Positions 45,004 to 55,026 of a DNA stretch of 64,000 nt are shown piece after piece. The position numbers were made by a program, and so were the translations under genes. Each line of letters begins with the position of its first letter. Within the stretch, counting starts at the first letter, position 1. Below the pieces are notes generated by a model. It was not told where the DNA came from, searched no databases, and worked only from the letters and a program-made list of their open reading frames with translations. This DNA is from Methanobacterium sp. UBA44 (lineage in GTDB: Archaea > Methanobacteriota > Methanobacteria > Methanobacteriales > Methanobacteriaceae): the NCBI GenBank assembly GCA_002494885.1, contig DACV01000003.1:94672-158671 (forward strand), read 5' to 3'.

Positions 45004-45914
45004 TCCTATTTGCAGTTGTAGTTTATGTAATAATGGGCATATATGCCGATTGGAATACATTAATTTCTGCAATGAAATCTTTTAAATGGATATTTATCCC
45101 ATTAATGATAATTCTAACTACTGTTGCCTATTTCATCAGATTTTATAAGTGGAATTTTTTTCTCAAGACTGCAGGAGTTCAGATAAATCTTAAAGATAAT
45201 TTATTCGTATTCTTCAGTGGACTGGGAATGATAATAACCCCTGCAAAAGTTGGAGAAATTTGGAAAGGATGGCTTATAAAAGATATAAATGGAGAAAACT
45301 TAAGCAGGACTGTCCCTGTAGTGATTATTGACCGATTTACAGATTTAATTGGCTTAATAATTCTATCTTTACTCGGAATTCTCTACTATAGGGAAGGAGC
45401 TTATATTTTAATAATTTTAATTGCAGTTTTTGCCGGATTTTTTATAGCAGTTAGATCTAAATGGATTTCCAGTAAAATAATTTCAGTACTGGAAAAAAGA
45501 GCAGGAAAATATTCTGGCGACATTAAAGAAATGCATAAAACCTTTGAACAAACAATGGCCCCTCAAGGGCTTGTTTTCATGTCTTTTGTAAGCGCCTTTG
45601 CATGGTTTTTTGAATGTCTGGCCCTCTATTATGTAATAGTAGGATTTGGAGAATATGTTAACATTATTTTATCCACGTTCGTGTTTAGCTTTGCATCTCT
45701 TGCTGGAGCAGTAAGCATGATTCCGGGAGGCCTTGGAGTTGCTGAAGGGACAATTACTGGATTGCTTCAGTTTTTTGGGCTAAATTCTGCTGTATCAATT
45801 GGTACTGCCATAATAATAAGATTTGGAACGCTCTGGTACGGGACAATTTTAGGATTCAGTGTGTATTTACTATTTAAAAACAGAATTATTTTAGAAAGAC
45901 CAAAAATAGAATAG
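44976..45914 (+). CDS. LPG-synthase-TM/UPF0104 family membrane protein
   Basis: The 312 residues contain about eight hydrophobic spans and the family segments YFIRFYKWNFFLK, TPAKVGEIWKGWLI and SMIPGGLGVAEGTITGLL. Such proteins are related to the flippase or transferase domain of lysylphosphatidylglycerol synthase and may move or modify polyprenyl lipids. Together with the UbiA-type prenyltransferase nearby, a role in lipid-linked sugar handling is inferred. Confidence 0.78.
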   Translation: MAKNKIWLVILFAVVVYVIMGIYADWNTLISAMKSFKWIFIPLMIILTTVAYFIRFYKWNFFLKTAGVQINLKDNLFVFFSGLGMIITPAKVGEIWKGWLIKDINGENLSRTVPVVIIDRFTDLIGLIILSLLGILYYREGAYILIILIAVFAGFFIAVRSKWISSKIISVLEKRAGKYSGDIKEMHKTFEQTMAPQGLVFMSFVSAFAWFFECLALYYVIVGFGEYVNIILSTFVFSFASLAGAVSMIPGGLGVAEGTITGLLQFFGLNSAVSIGTAIIIRFGTLWYGTILGFSVYLLFKNRIILERPKIE

Positions 45915-45922
45915 GTGAATTA

Positions 45923-47047
45923 ATGTCAAATGTAGCAGTTATGAAGACATCACCAGAAACCGTGGTTAATGATTATTACAGCTTAATGAATTTAGCAGAA
46001 TATAAAAAATCCTTAAAAAAGGAAACCTCCACAATTTTAAAACTCAATCTTTCATGGACCCTCTATTATCCTGCATGTTCGACTCCCCCCTGGCAGCTTG
46101 AAGGGGTCTTAAATGCTCTAAAAACTGATGGTTACAAAGATGTTGTAGCTGTAGAGAATCAGACTGTTGTTACACATCCATGGAAAGGAGCATACTATAA
46201 CAAATGGCTTCCCATTCTAAATAGCCATGAAATAAATTTTAAGCCCTTAACCGATGTTGAATGGGTTTCTCATAAGCCAAAATCCGAAATGCTTGCTATG
46301 AATGAAATATTTGGAGAAGTATGGGTTCCAGAAATGTTCTATGACTCCAATGTGATTCATTTTCCAACTATGAAAACACATGGCCATACAACAACCACTG
46401 GAGCCATGAAAAATGCTTTTGGAGGTTTAATTCCCAAATACAGACACCATGCCCATAAAAAGATACATGAAGTCCTTGTTGATTTGCTTTCAATCCAAAA
46501 TGAGATTCATAAAGGAATATTTGCAGTTATGGATGGTGGGGTCTGTGGAAACGGAGCGGGGCCAAGAACAATGAAACCATTCACTGGCAATCTAATACTG
46601 GCTGGGGAGGATCAGGTTGCAATCGATGCTGTAGCTGCAAGAATAATGGGTTTTGATCCCCTAAAAATTGATTACATTAAAATGGCGCATGATATGGGTT
46701 TAGGAACCGGTGATATTGATCAGATCGAAATAAATGCCAATATAAATAACCTTAAAAGTTTGAATTTCAATTTTGAAACTAAAAGAAGCCCCATAATAAA
46801 GTGGGATCAAAGGATCAGGAAGAAAACAATGAATATAAGGTGGCTCCACCAGCTGCTCTTTAATTCACCCTTATTTAAATCCTTCATCTTTGCCTCTGAA
46901 TTTTATCATGATCGCCTCTGGTATCCTATAACTGGAAAGAGAAAGATAAATGAATTTAAAAAGACTTCATGGGGAAAAATGTTTGATAAGTACGATTATG
47001 GTGACTTTCCAGAATATAAAGAAGTCAAAGACTGGGATCCTTATTGA
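45923..47047 (+). CDS. DUF362-domain protein
   Basis: The 374 residues show DUF362 hallmarks: KLNLSWTLYYPACSTPPWQLEG, HFPTMKTHGHTTTTGAMKNAFGG and VMDGGVCGNGAGPRTMKP, then DQVAIDAVAARIMG. Members often carry ferredoxin domains, absent here. The function is unknown. It starts 8 bases after the flippase-like gene with AGGTG before the ATG. Confidence 0.8.
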   Translation: MSNVAVMKTSPETVVNDYYSLMNLAEYKKSLKKETSTILKLNLSWTLYYPACSTPPWQLEGVLNALKTDGYKDVVAVENQTVVTHPWKGAYYNKWLPILNSHEINFKPLTDVEWVSHKPKSEMLAMNEIFGEVWVPEMFYDSNVIHFPTMKTHGHTTTTGAMKNAFGGLIPKYRHHAHKKIHEVLVDLLSIQNEIHKGIFAVMDGGVCGNGAGPRTMKPFTGNLILAGEDQVAIDAVAARIMGFDPLKIDYIKMAHDMGLGTGDIDQIEINANINNLKSLNFNFETKRSPIIKWDQRIRKKTMNIRWLHQLLFNSPLFKSFIFASEFYHDRLWYPITGKRKINEFKKTSWGKMFDKYDYGDFPEYKEVKDWDPY

Positions 47048-47067
47048 ATCGTTTAAAACTCGATTCA
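47045..47067. terminator. possible terminator hairpin after the DUF362 gene
   Basis: TGAATCG and CGATTCA (7-bp arms, 9-nt loop) overlap the stop codon. No long T-run follows, so the call is weak. Confidence 0.3.
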
Positions 47068-47151
47068 TAGGTTAAAATTAATATATTGTTGTACTAAAAT
47101 AGCATTATTAAGATATAAATAAGTCAATTTTATCAATAAAAAAGTGAAATA

Positions 47152-47505
47152 ATGCCTGAAAGAGCAAATATAGATGAATATCTGGAAAAATATGCCATAG
47201 AAATAAGCAAAATTGCCCTAAAACTTCGAAATCTAATTTTAAAACTGTTTCCTGATATGGATGAAATTATAAAATGGAAAAATCTTGTTTACCAAAAGAA
47301 TGGATATGTATGTGCAATTTTAATCCATAAAAATCATGTAAACCTTGAATTCTGGCATGGGACAGAACTGGAGGATCCTAAAAATCTTCTTGAAGGTACA
47401 GGAAAGAAAATGAGGCATATTAAAGTTACAGATGAATCAACTATCGATGCTGAATACATAAAAATCCTAATAGGAGAATCTATTGAACTTAATAAGTCCA
47501 GTTAG
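47152..47505 (+). CDS. DUF1801-family protein
   Basis: The 117 residues follow the DUF1801 pattern: IDEYLEKYAIEISKIALKLRNLI, then DEIIKWKNLVYQKNGYVCAILIHKNHVNLEFWHG, and GTGKKMRHIKV near the end. These are small YdhG-like alpha/beta proteins of unknown role. It lies upstream of the radical SAM gene by 19 bases. Confidence 0.7.
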   Translation: MPERANIDEYLEKYAIEISKIALKLRNLILKLFPDMDEIIKWKNLVYQKNGYVCAILIHKNHVNLEFWHGTELEDPKNLLEGTGKKMRHIKVTDESTIDAEYIKILIGESIELNKSS

Positions 47506-47524
47506 TCTTTAATATCCTGAGAGG

Positions 47525-48478
47525 ATGTTTGATAAAATTAGTGAAAACAGAACTTTAGATGATATTTTCCAGGGAAATGAGCCTAAAAAAGGTATAAATG
47601 AAGTTAGTGTAAAATCCATTTTAAATAAATCAAAAAAACGCGACTCTTGGTTTTTATTAGATTATTCACTTAACCCTTATCTTGGCTGTTCGTTTAATTG
47701 TCTTTACTGCTATATCAGAGGAAGCCATTATGGGGGAAATACTACTCATAAACTACAGGTTAAATCAAATGCTGCAGAAATTCTGGTAAAACAGCTGAAA
47801 AGAAGGGTTAAAACTAAAGAATATGGATTAATTGGAATTGCATCATCTACTGAACCCTATCCTCCAGTTGAAGAAGAACTAAAATTAACAAGAAGCTTAC
47901 TTGAAATAATAGCAAGATCTAAGTTCCCAGTGAGTATTTTAACCAGATCTAAACTGATTTTAAGAGATATGGATATTTTAAAGAAGATAAATGAAAATGC
48001 AATTCTGCCGCCTGATTTAAAGCCAAAATTAAGAGGAGGGGCAATAATATCATTCTCATTTTCCACTCCTGACGAAAAACTGGCTAAAATCTTTGAACCC
48101 AATGCTCCAACTCCAAAAGAAAGGTTAGAAACCATGAAAAAATTTAAAGAGGAAGGATTCAGGACTGGAGTATGTTTCATGCCTGTATTACCGTTTTTAT
48201 CTGATTCAGAAAAACAGGTGGAAAAAATGATAGTTCTGGCCAAAAATTACGGTGCTGATTCAATTTTAACTGCTGGTTTAACTCTATTTGGGAATGAACC
48301 AACTGATTGTAAAACTGTTTACTTTAAAACCATTGAAAAACACTTCCCTGAACTTTTGGAAAAAACTAAAAAAATCTTTGGAGATAAATTCTATCCAAAC
48401 ACAAAATATCAAAGAGAACTAAATGAAAGAGCAAATAGATTATGTAAAAAATATGAAATTAAAAATAGAATAGTATAA
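47525..48478 (+). CDS. radical SAM protein, spore-photoproduct-lyase-related (COG1533)
   Basis: The 317 residues contain the cluster motif CSFNCLYC within YSLNPYLGCSFNCLYCY, followed by SSTEPYPPVE and SILTRSKLILRD. This is the SPL-like family that is widespread but uncharacterised. A role in repair is suggested by the name and by the endonuclease IV gene 33 bases downstream; it is not proved. Confidence 0.75.
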   Translation: MFDKISENRTLDDIFQGNEPKKGINEVSVKSILNKSKKRDSWFLLDYSLNPYLGCSFNCLYCYIRGSHYGGNTTHKLQVKSNAAEILVKQLKRRVKTKEYGLIGIASSTEPYPPVEEELKLTRSLLEIIARSKFPVSILTRSKLILRDMDILKKINENAILPPDLKPKLRGGAIISFSFSTPDEKLAKIFEPNAPTPKERLETMKKFKEEGFRTGVCFMPVLPFLSDSEKQVEKMIVLAKNYGADSILTAGLTLFGNEPTDCKTVYFKTIEKHFPELLEKTKKIFGDKFYPNTKYQRELNERANRLCKKYEIKNRIV

Positions 48479-48511
48479 GAAATTTAAAGATATATGGAAT
48501 ATTGTGATTAA

Positions 48512-49354
48512 ATGAAATCAGAGGTAAGATTTGGACCTGCAGGAAGACTTATTGAATATAAAGGTAAAACAACAGAAGTTTGCAATTATATTAAACAAAT
48601 TGGGCTTGATGCCTTTGAATATCAGGCCACTTATGGGGTTAAAATTTCAAAACAATCTGCACTGGAACTTGCACAAAATGGAAAGAAAAACAACATTCTG
48701 ATTTCAATGCATGCTCCTTATTACATTAACCTATCTTCACAAAGGGAAGAAACTATTAAAAACTCAATCAACAGACTTATTCAATCTGCAAAGGCTGGAG
48801 AATGGATGAATTCTTATAGAATAGTTTTTCATATGGGTTTTTATACCAAATATTCCCATGAAGAGGCTATGAAAAAGACTAAAGAAGCCATTACAGAGTT
48901 ATTAGAAAAAGTTGAAAGTGAAGGAATTAAAAGATATACTTTTGCACCTGAGACAACCGGTAAAAAATCGCAACTTGGGTCCCTTGATGAAATTATAGAC
49001 ATATGCCAGACTTTTGATAACTTTGAACCTACCGTGGACTTTGCACACATGCATGCACGGTCCGTAGGAAGTATCAAAACTAAAAATCATTATGCAAAAA
49101 TATTTGATAAGGTAGAGGATGAATTAGGCATTAATACCCTTCATTCTCATTTTACAAAAATTGAATATACAGATAAGGGTGAGAGAAAACATCATGTGCT
49201 TGAAAATGAAAACTTCGGGCCGCCACTTGCCCCTTTACTGGAACTGGTATCAGAAAATGGCTTTAATGTCACATTTATTTGTGAAACTCCCTATCTGGAT
49301 ATAGATTCAAGGGAAATGAAGAAAGAATACCAAAAAATCTTAAATGAGAAGTAA
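48512..49354 (+). CDS. nfo: endonuclease IV (AP endonuclease family 2)
   Basis: The 280 residues form a TIM barrel with [53 protein letters not shown] and FICETPYLD, which supply the His, Glu and Asp ligands for three zinc ions. It cuts DNA at abasic sites. It follows the SPL-like gene closely. Confidence 0.88.
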   Translation: MKSEVRFGPAGRLIEYKGKTTEVCNYIKQIGLDAFEYQATYGVKISKQSALELAQNGKKNNILISMHAPYYINLSSQREETIKNSINRLIQSAKAGEWMNSYRIVFHMGFYTKYSHEEAMKKTKEAITELLEKVESEGIKRYTFAPETTGKKSQLGSLDEIIDICQTFDNFEPTVDFAHMHARSVGSIKTKNHYAKIFDKVEDELGINTLHSHFTKIEYTDKGERKHHVLENENFGPPLAPLLELVSENGFNVTFICETPYLDIDSREMKKEYQKILNEK

Positions 49355-49717
49355 TTTTAAAAATGAAATAATGCAGATGTTTTATTTTAATAAGTAATTT
49401 TCAATGTCAAAATAAGTTCAGGCCAAAATATCATACAAAAAATCAAGTTTTTTAATATTTATGAATCTAAACTTTAATATATGATTTCATATAAATTACT
49501 AAATGATATTAAGAATAGAAAACAGTACAAAATAAAGTATATTATTTTTTTATACACTATTTTAGGAAGTTATTAGAAAAAGCTAGGTAAAATGAAAAAT
49601 TTTAATAGTTTATATAAGATAACATGAAAATGTATAAAAATAAAATTAATTACATGCGGATTTTAAAATTTTATTTTCTAAATTTTAATTATATAATCAA
49701 CACTGGAAGGTGTATTA
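49355..49717. other. intergenic region before the AAA ATPase gene
   Basis: These 363 bases are AT-rich and contain no gene. A TATA-like TTTATATAAG at 49609-49618 should serve the AAA ATPase gene with a leader of about 75 nt. Confidence 0.45.
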
Positions 49718-50839
49718 GTGAAATTTAACAATATGGCACCCGATTCATATATTATAGAGAAAAAAACATCACAAAATAAAGGCGGCCCACAAAAAGAAGC
49801 TAAAGTAGTTGCATTAGAGTCTATTGGTTATCCTTTTCTTTGCAATCTTGTGGAAAATCCTAAAATAGAGATATTTGATAAAGAACTTTTTGAACTTTAC
49901 GCAAGGGAACAATGGGAAGGATATACTGTTAATGAAGGTTCTTTTCTTTTTGATCAAAAATTACTGCCAGATTTTGCATTCAAAATCATAAAAGCACATC
50001 CTAATAACTCGCAGATAACTGCAAATACATCCATAGTCCTTATTGAAAATGAAGAAGCTAATAAATTTAAAAAAATTGAAAGCGAACTTAAAATGGACGA
50101 TGTTGTTGGCCAAGAGCGTGCAAAGACCAAATGTAAGATAATAATGAAATATTTGCAGGATCCGGAGAAATTTAAAGAGTGGGCACCTCGTAATGTCCTT
50201 TTCCATGGTAAACCTGGAACTGGAAAAACAATGCTCGCCAAATCCCTTACTAATGAGCTTAATGTTCCATTATTCCTTGTAAAAGCAACAAGACTTATAG
50301 GAGAACATGTTGGTGATGGTGCAAGACAAATACATGAACTTTTTGAGGCAGCATCCCAATCAGCCCCTTCAGTAATATTCATAGATGAAATGGATGCAAT
50401 AGGGCTGGATCGAAAATACCAATCACTTCGTGGGGACGTTTCAGAAGTTGTTAATGCTCTTCTTACTGAAATGGATGGAATAGACCAGAACTATGGGGTT
50501 GTGACAATAGGAGCTACAAATAACCCTTATTTACTTGATTTTGCAGTAAGAAGCCGTTTTGAAGAAGAAATAGAGTTTGAAATCCCAGATAAAGAGCAAA
50601 GGCAAATAATGCTTGAAAATTATATTAAAACAATGCCCCTTAAAGTGGATGTGAACATTGAAAGATTGGCAAATGCAAGTAAAGGAATGTCTGGAAGGGA
50701 TATTAAAGAAAGATTGTTAAAAACAGCCCTTCACAAGGCAATTTCTGATGATAAAGACGCTGTGACATGGGAACAAATGGAATATGCCCTGAAGTTACAC
50801 AAAAATGAGAAAAATGAGCCGAAACACATGTTTGCATGA
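49718..50839 (+). CDS. AAA family ATPase (SpoVK/COG1223-like)
   Basis: The 373 residues consist of an uncharacterised N-terminal region (about 1-120) and one AAA module. Walker A is [10 protein letters not shown] (about 163), Walker B is VIFIDEMDA, and RSRFEEEI and [12 protein letters not shown] mark the arginine finger and C-terminal helices. It resembles proteasome-activating or Cdc48-type single AAA proteins but lacks their coiled-coil start. The start is GTG after GGAAGGTG. The substrate is unknown. Confidence 0.82.
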   Translation: MKFNNMAPDSYIIEKKTSQNKGGPQKEAKVVALESIGYPFLCNLVENPKIEIFDKELFELYAREQWEGYTVNEGSFLFDQKLLPDFAFKIIKAHPNNSQITANTSIVLIENEEANKFKKIESELKMDDVVGQERAKTKCKIIMKYLQDPEKFKEWAPRNVLFHGKPGTGKTMLAKSLTNELNVPLFLVKATRLIGEHVGDGARQIHELFEAASQSAPSVIFIDEMDAIGLDRKYQSLRGDVSEVVNALLTEMDGIDQNYGVVTIGATNNPYLLDFAVRSRFEEEIEFEIPDKEQRQIMLENYIKTMPLKVDVNIERLANASKGMSGRDIKERLLKTALHKAISDDKDAVTWEQMEYALKLHKNEKNEPKHMFA

Positions 50840-51003
50840 TTAAAGGATTAATTTTTTTTCTTTATTTTTATATCATGAATTTAACAATTTATTTTAAAAA
50901 TTAATGAACAGGAAATGATATGGTTTAATTTTTCATATTTTTAATTTATGAAAACTTGAGAAAATAAACTCCGGGGTAATGGAACATTATTAGGAGTAAA
51001 TAG

Positions 51004-51765
51004 ATGAAAATAAGCGAAATGCTATATGATGCAGCCAGATATCCCTTTTCAGGATTAAAACAGCTCCTTTTATTGGGCTTATTGATTTTAATTAGTAGTT
51101 TATTTCTGGGGCAATATAATGAGTTATATGTTTATTTAGATAATATTTTAGGTGATTCTGGTTTATTATTGGCCATATTCCTATTTTTTGCTATAACAAC
51201 CATTTTTATGATCCTGGAAGCGGGCTACTCATTTAAAATTGTTGAAAAAAGCATTAATGGAGATGAAAAGCCTCCAGAGTTGAATAATTTCATTTATATG
51301 TTTAAACATGGGATCAATGAAACAATTATAGCCATTATCTATTTTATGGTTCCCTTTATTATCTTTTTATCAATTTTAGATGATGCATTTTCCCAGATAA
51401 ACTTGGGAATTCCTGAAATAAGTGATGAAATTGCAATATTACTATTAATTGCCTTAATTTTTTTAGGATTCATTGTAAACATAATCTTTACAATTGCAAT
51501 CCCTCACATGGCATTTAAAGGGGGATCATTTAAAGAAGCATTTAGATTAGGTGAAATATTTAAAAAGATCAGGAGAATAGGTCTAAAGAAATTAATTATT
51601 GGATACTTCATTGTTATTTTAGGCCTGGTGGTGATTGGAGGCCCAATATTAAAGGAGATAATAGAATCATCAAATATATTTGGATTTGTGATTGCAGAAG
51701 AATTAATTGCCCCTTATATTATTATGTTTTCTGCAAGATTTACTGCATTAATTTACATGGAATGA
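51004..51765 (+). CDS. DUF4013-type multi-span membrane protein
   Basis: The 253 residues hold about six hydrophobic spans and the pattern AARYPFSGLKQLLLLGLL at the start, then GYSFKIVEKSINGDEKPPEL, as in the DUF4013 family of archaeal membrane proteins. No function is known. AGGAG precedes the ATG. Confidence 0.65.
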   Translation: MKISEMLYDAARYPFSGLKQLLLLGLLILISSLFLGQYNELYVYLDNILGDSGLLLAIFLFFAITTIFMILEAGYSFKIVEKSINGDEKPPELNNFIYMFKHGINETIIAIIYFMVPFIIFLSILDDAFSQINLGIPEISDEIAILLLIALIFLGFIVNIIFTIAIPHMAFKGGSFKEAFRLGEIFKKIRRIGLKKLIIGYFIVILGLVVIGGPILKEIIESSNIFGFVIAEELIAPYIIMFSARFTALIYME

Positions 51766-51862
51766 TCCCCTGTTTTTCAAACTTTAAAACAAATTTTAAT
51801 ATCATTCAGGATAAATCAAGATAAAGAAAATTAAATTTATGATTATTAAGGAGTATTTTTAA

Positions 51863-53002
51863 ATGGATTATGAGCTTATAATTGTAAGATATGGAGAAAT
51901 CGGAGTTAAAAGCCCTAAAGTAAGGCGTAGATTTGAAAATGTACTTATTAAAAATATTAAAAGTAAATTAAAGTGTAAAATAGAAATAAATCAGGGCAGA
52001 ATATTCCTTTATCCTGAAGATTTCCATGATGCATTTAATATTCTAAGTAAAACCATAGGAATAGTTTCATTTTCTCCTGTAGTATCCACAAAAACTGATT
52101 TTAACAATATAGAACAAACAATTGACGAATATATGGAAAAATTAGTGTCTGAAGGTTCATTCTCGGGTGAAAAAACATTTGCAGTAAGATGTCGCAGAGT
52201 TGGAACCCATGAATTTACAAGTCAAGAAATGGCAGGTTTTTGCGGCTCAGTCGTAATTAAAAATACTGATGCGCCAGTTAATTTAAGTAATCCTGACTTT
52301 GAGCTTTTTGTAGAGGTCAGAGAAGACATAACCTATATTTTCCATGAAAAAATTCCCGGATTAGGCGGCCTTCCTGTTGGAACTCAAGGAAAAGTGATTG
52401 CACTCGTATCCGATGGTATTGATTCCCCAGTTGCAGCTTTTTTAATGATGAAAAGAGGCTGTGAAGTTATAATTCTTAATTTTAATAATTATCCCTACAC
52501 TCCCCAATCCAATGAAAAGGTACATAAGATCGTTGCAAAACTTGAGGAATATTCCCCCTCAAAGCTTAAATTTTATGGGGCAAATTATGGAAAATACCTT
52601 AAAAACTGTATTGAAAAGGCAAACCCTCGATTAACATGTGTTTTATGTAAAAGCGGAATGTATAAGGTTGCAGAAAAAGTTGCAAAAGAAGAAGATGCTC
52701 TTGCAATTATAGATGGGAGCAGTTTAGGGCAGGTGGCATCCCAAACCCTTCCCAATATAGTTGCAACCCGATATAGTACATCAATGCCAGTATTAAGTCC
52801 ACTAATCAGTTTTGATAAAATTGAAATTGAAAATATGGCAAAAAAAATAGGTACCTTCGATATTTCAATTCTACCGGCACCTGGATGCTCAGCAGCCCCT
52901 AAATATCCAGAAACAAATGCAGATCTGGAGAAATTCCTGGAAGTTTTGGAAGATATCAATTTTGATGAAGAAACAGAAAAAGTATTTTCTTCTTTAAAAT
53001 GA
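51863..53002 (+). CDS. thiI: tRNA 4-thiouridine synthetase ThiI (archaeal, no rhodanese domain)
   Basis: ThiI adds sulfur to U8 of tRNA and serves thiamine synthesis in some organisms. The 379 residues hold an NFLD-THUMP region (about 1-165), the PP-loop SDGIDSPVA (about 183) and cysteines in CVLCK and APGCSAAPKYPET. The rhodanese tail of bacterial ThiI is missing; in methanogens the CxxC and another Cys instead support an Fe-S cluster. It converges with the iscU-iscS pair, which may supply sulfur. Confidence 0.93.
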   Translation: MDYELIIVRYGEIGVKSPKVRRRFENVLIKNIKSKLKCKIEINQGRIFLYPEDFHDAFNILSKTIGIVSFSPVVSTKTDFNNIEQTIDEYMEKLVSEGSFSGEKTFAVRCRRVGTHEFTSQEMAGFCGSVVIKNTDAPVNLSNPDFELFVEVREDITYIFHEKIPGLGGLPVGTQGKVIALVSDGIDSPVAAFLMMKRGCEVIILNFNNYPYTPQSNEKVHKIVAKLEEYSPSKLKFYGANYGKYLKNCIEKANPRLTCVLCKSGMYKVAEKVAKEEDALAIIDGSSLGQVASQTLPNIVATRYSTSMPVLSPLISFDKIEIENMAKKIGTFDISILPAPGCSAAPKYPETNADLEKFLEVLEDINFDEETEKVFSSLK

Positions 53003-53026
53003 TTAAAATTAAATATTTTTTAATCA

Positions 53027-53434
53027 TTATCCGCATGTTGAGCAAATATGGGTACCTTCTACCTTTTCACCCTTCTTTTCCCTGTAATTATCAATTGCAG
53101 CGTGTAATGCATCTGCTGCAAGGTTAGAACAGTGCATTTTAACTGGTGGAAGGCCTTCAAGGTTCTCTGCAACATCGTTTCTTGTAATTTCCATAGCTTC
53201 ATCAAGGGTTTTTCCCATTGCCATTTCAGTTACCATACTGCTTGTTGCAATGGCTGCACCGCAGCCAAATGTTTTGAATTTAATGTCTTCAATTATATTA
53301 TCCTTTACTTTAATATAAATAGTCATTAAATCTCCACATGTTGGGTTTCCTACTGTTCCAACACCATCTGCATCCTCAATTTCGCCTACATTTCTTGGAT
53401 TTTGGAAATGTTCCATTACTTTATCGCTATACAT
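53027..53434 (-). CDS. iscU: Fe-S cluster scaffold IscU/NifU-type
   Basis: The 135 residues follow the U-type scaffold: YSDKVMEHFQNPRNVG, NPTCGD, FKTFGCGAAIATSS and KMHCSNLA, which give the three cluster cysteines. A C-terminal HICSTCG adds a CxxC not in standard IscU. It follows the cysteine desulfurase gene by 31 bases. Confidence 0.93.
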   Translation of the reverse strand: MYSDKVMEHFQNPRNVGEIEDADGVGTVGNPTCGDLMTIYIKVKDNIIEDIKFKTFGCGAAIATSSMVTEMAMGKTLDEAMEITRNDVAENLEGLPPVKMHCSNLAADALHAAIDNYREKKGEKVEGTHICSTCG

Positions 53435-53465
53435 TTAATCAACCCCTAATTACACATAAATTAAT

Positions 53466-54644
53466 TTATTCTCCCCTTTCTGCTCCAGGTGTTGCACACC
53501 AGAGAGGAGAAAGCTTTCTAAGTGTTTCAACTACTTCTTTAATGGATTCTATTGCATGATCTATGTCTTCTTCTGTATTTTCTTTCCCAAGTGTTAAACG
53601 TAGCGATCCGTGTGCATCAACCTGTTCTAGGCCAAGCGCAGTTAAAACATGTGATGGTTCCAGTTTTTTTGATGAACATGCAGAACCAGTAGAAGCTGCA
53701 ATTCCTTTTGAATCAAGATGCAATACAAGTGATTCTCCTTCAATACCTGTAAATCTGAAATTAACGTTATTTGGAAGCCTCTTTGTTCTATGTCCATTTA
53801 GATAAGACTGTTCTATTGAATCCAATACTCCATTTATTAATTTGTCTCTTAAATTTGTTATATATTTCGCATTTTCAATAAGATTTTTTTGAGCAAGTTC
53901 ACATGCTTTACCGAGTCCAACAATTCCTGAAACATTTTCTGTCCCTGGCCTTATACCTTTCTCATGCCCTCCCCCATGAATTAATGGCTCTAATCTAATT
54001 CCTTTTTTAATATATAATGCCCCTATGCCTTTTGGGCCGTAAACTTTGTGTGCTGAAAGTGAAAGCATGTCTACATTCAATTCCTCAACATTTACAGGTA
54101 TTTTACCTACAGTTTGAACTGCATCGGTATGGAAATAGATCCCTTTCTCCCTTGCTATTTTACCAATTTCTGCAATTGGCTGAATTGTCCCGATTTCATT
54201 GTTAGCGTGCATGATTGTAATCATAATGGTTTTATCAGTTATAGCATCTTCAAGATCAGAAACTCTAACAATCCCTTCTTCATAAACAGGTAAATATGTG
54301 ACTTCAAAACCAATTTTTTCTAAATATTTACACGTTTCATCAACTGCTGGATGTTCTATAGCGCTTGTAATTATATGATTCCCTTTATCTTTTAATCTGT
54401 AAGCAGTACCTTTAATAGCAATGTTATCTGATTCTGTTCCGCCACCTGTGAAAATTATTTCTTCAGTCTTTGCTCCAATAAGTGATGCAACTTGCCCTCG
54501 GGCATTTTCCATTGCTTTTCTTGCATCTCGCCCAAGTGAGTATAAAGTTGAAGCATTTCCAAATTCATCAACAAAATATGGCTTCATTACCTTAAATACT
54601 TCAGGATCAACCGGTGATGTAGCTGAATGATCCATATAAATCAT
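53466..54644 (-). CDS. iscS: cysteine desulfurase, IscS/NifS type
   Basis: The enzyme is PLP-dependent and releases sulfur from cysteine for Fe-S and thiolation pathways. The 392 residues show IYMDHSATSPVDPEV, the PLP Lys in SAHKVYGPKG and the mobile-loop Cys in GSACSSKK. It has a GAGGTGA ribosome site that abuts the last hairpin of array G, and it is operonic with iscU. Confidence 0.94.
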   Translation of the reverse strand: MIYMDHSATSPVDPEVFKVMKPYFVDEFGNASTLYSLGRDARKAMENARGQVASLIGAKTEEIIFTGGGTESDNIAIKGTAYRLKDKGNHIITSAIEHPAVDETCKYLEKIGFEVTYLPVYEEGIVRVSDLEDAITDKTIMITIMHANNEIGTIQPIAEIGKIAREKGIYFHTDAVQTVGKIPVNVEELNVDMLSLSAHKVYGPKGIGALYIKKGIRLEPLIHGGGHEKGIRPGTENVSGIVGLGKACELAQKNLIENAKYITNLRDKLINGVLDSIEQSYLNGHRTKRLPNNVNFRFTGIEGESLVLHLDSKGIAASTGSACSSKKLEPSHVLTALGLEQVDAHGSLRLTLGKENTEEDIDHAIESIKEVVETLRKLSPLWCATPGAERGE

Positions 54645-55026
54645 TATTTCACCTCAAAAACTTTATTTTTTGGCCGTCGAACACAAAGCTAAAGAAAATG
54701 CAACGCATGCGAAAATCCATGATTTTCGCTGTTTGCGGAGCAAAGCTCCACAACCGGAAAAATTTAAAATTTTTCCATGTGTCAAATCTCTCAAAACCAT
54801 AGGTTTTGGAGCGCGGAACTTTGTTTTGCAAGCTTCGATTTGATAACATTTTCTGAGCATCAAAAACGAAGTTTTTGAAAGTGTTCAGGCATTGGAAACC
54901 AAAGATTTCCAAAGGTTCAGAAAATTTTTAATTTTCCTCAACCTCAATTTCCTATTTTTTGGTTAAAAATCAAAAAATTTTCTTCAATCTCATAAATTAC
55001 TTTTTATTATATGAAACTCAATTATC
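54645..55026. repeat. hairpin array G, between iscS and metX
   Basis: This 382-base gap has no gene. Units include CAAAAA/TTTTTG near the iscS ribosome site (54655-54672), GCGAAAATC-cat-GATTTTCGC (54709-54729), TTGCGGAGC-aaa-GCTCCACAA (54733-54753), GGAAAAATT-taa-AATTTTTCC (54756-54776), CAAAACC-ata-GGTTTTG (54792-54808), GCGGAAC-ttt-GTTTTGC (54813-54829, G-U pairs), TCAAAAAC-gaa-GTTTTTGA (54860-54878), TTGGAAACC-aaa-GATTTCCAA (54892-54912, one mismatch) and GAAAATT-ttt-AATTTTC (54920-54936). Confidence 0.8.
54730..54780 (-). repeat. 51-nt repeat block, copy 2 (inverted)
   Basis: On the minus strand this reads as the block at 40822-40872, with one difference inside the GCGGAGC stem that leaves an unpaired base in this copy. 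Confidence 0.8.
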
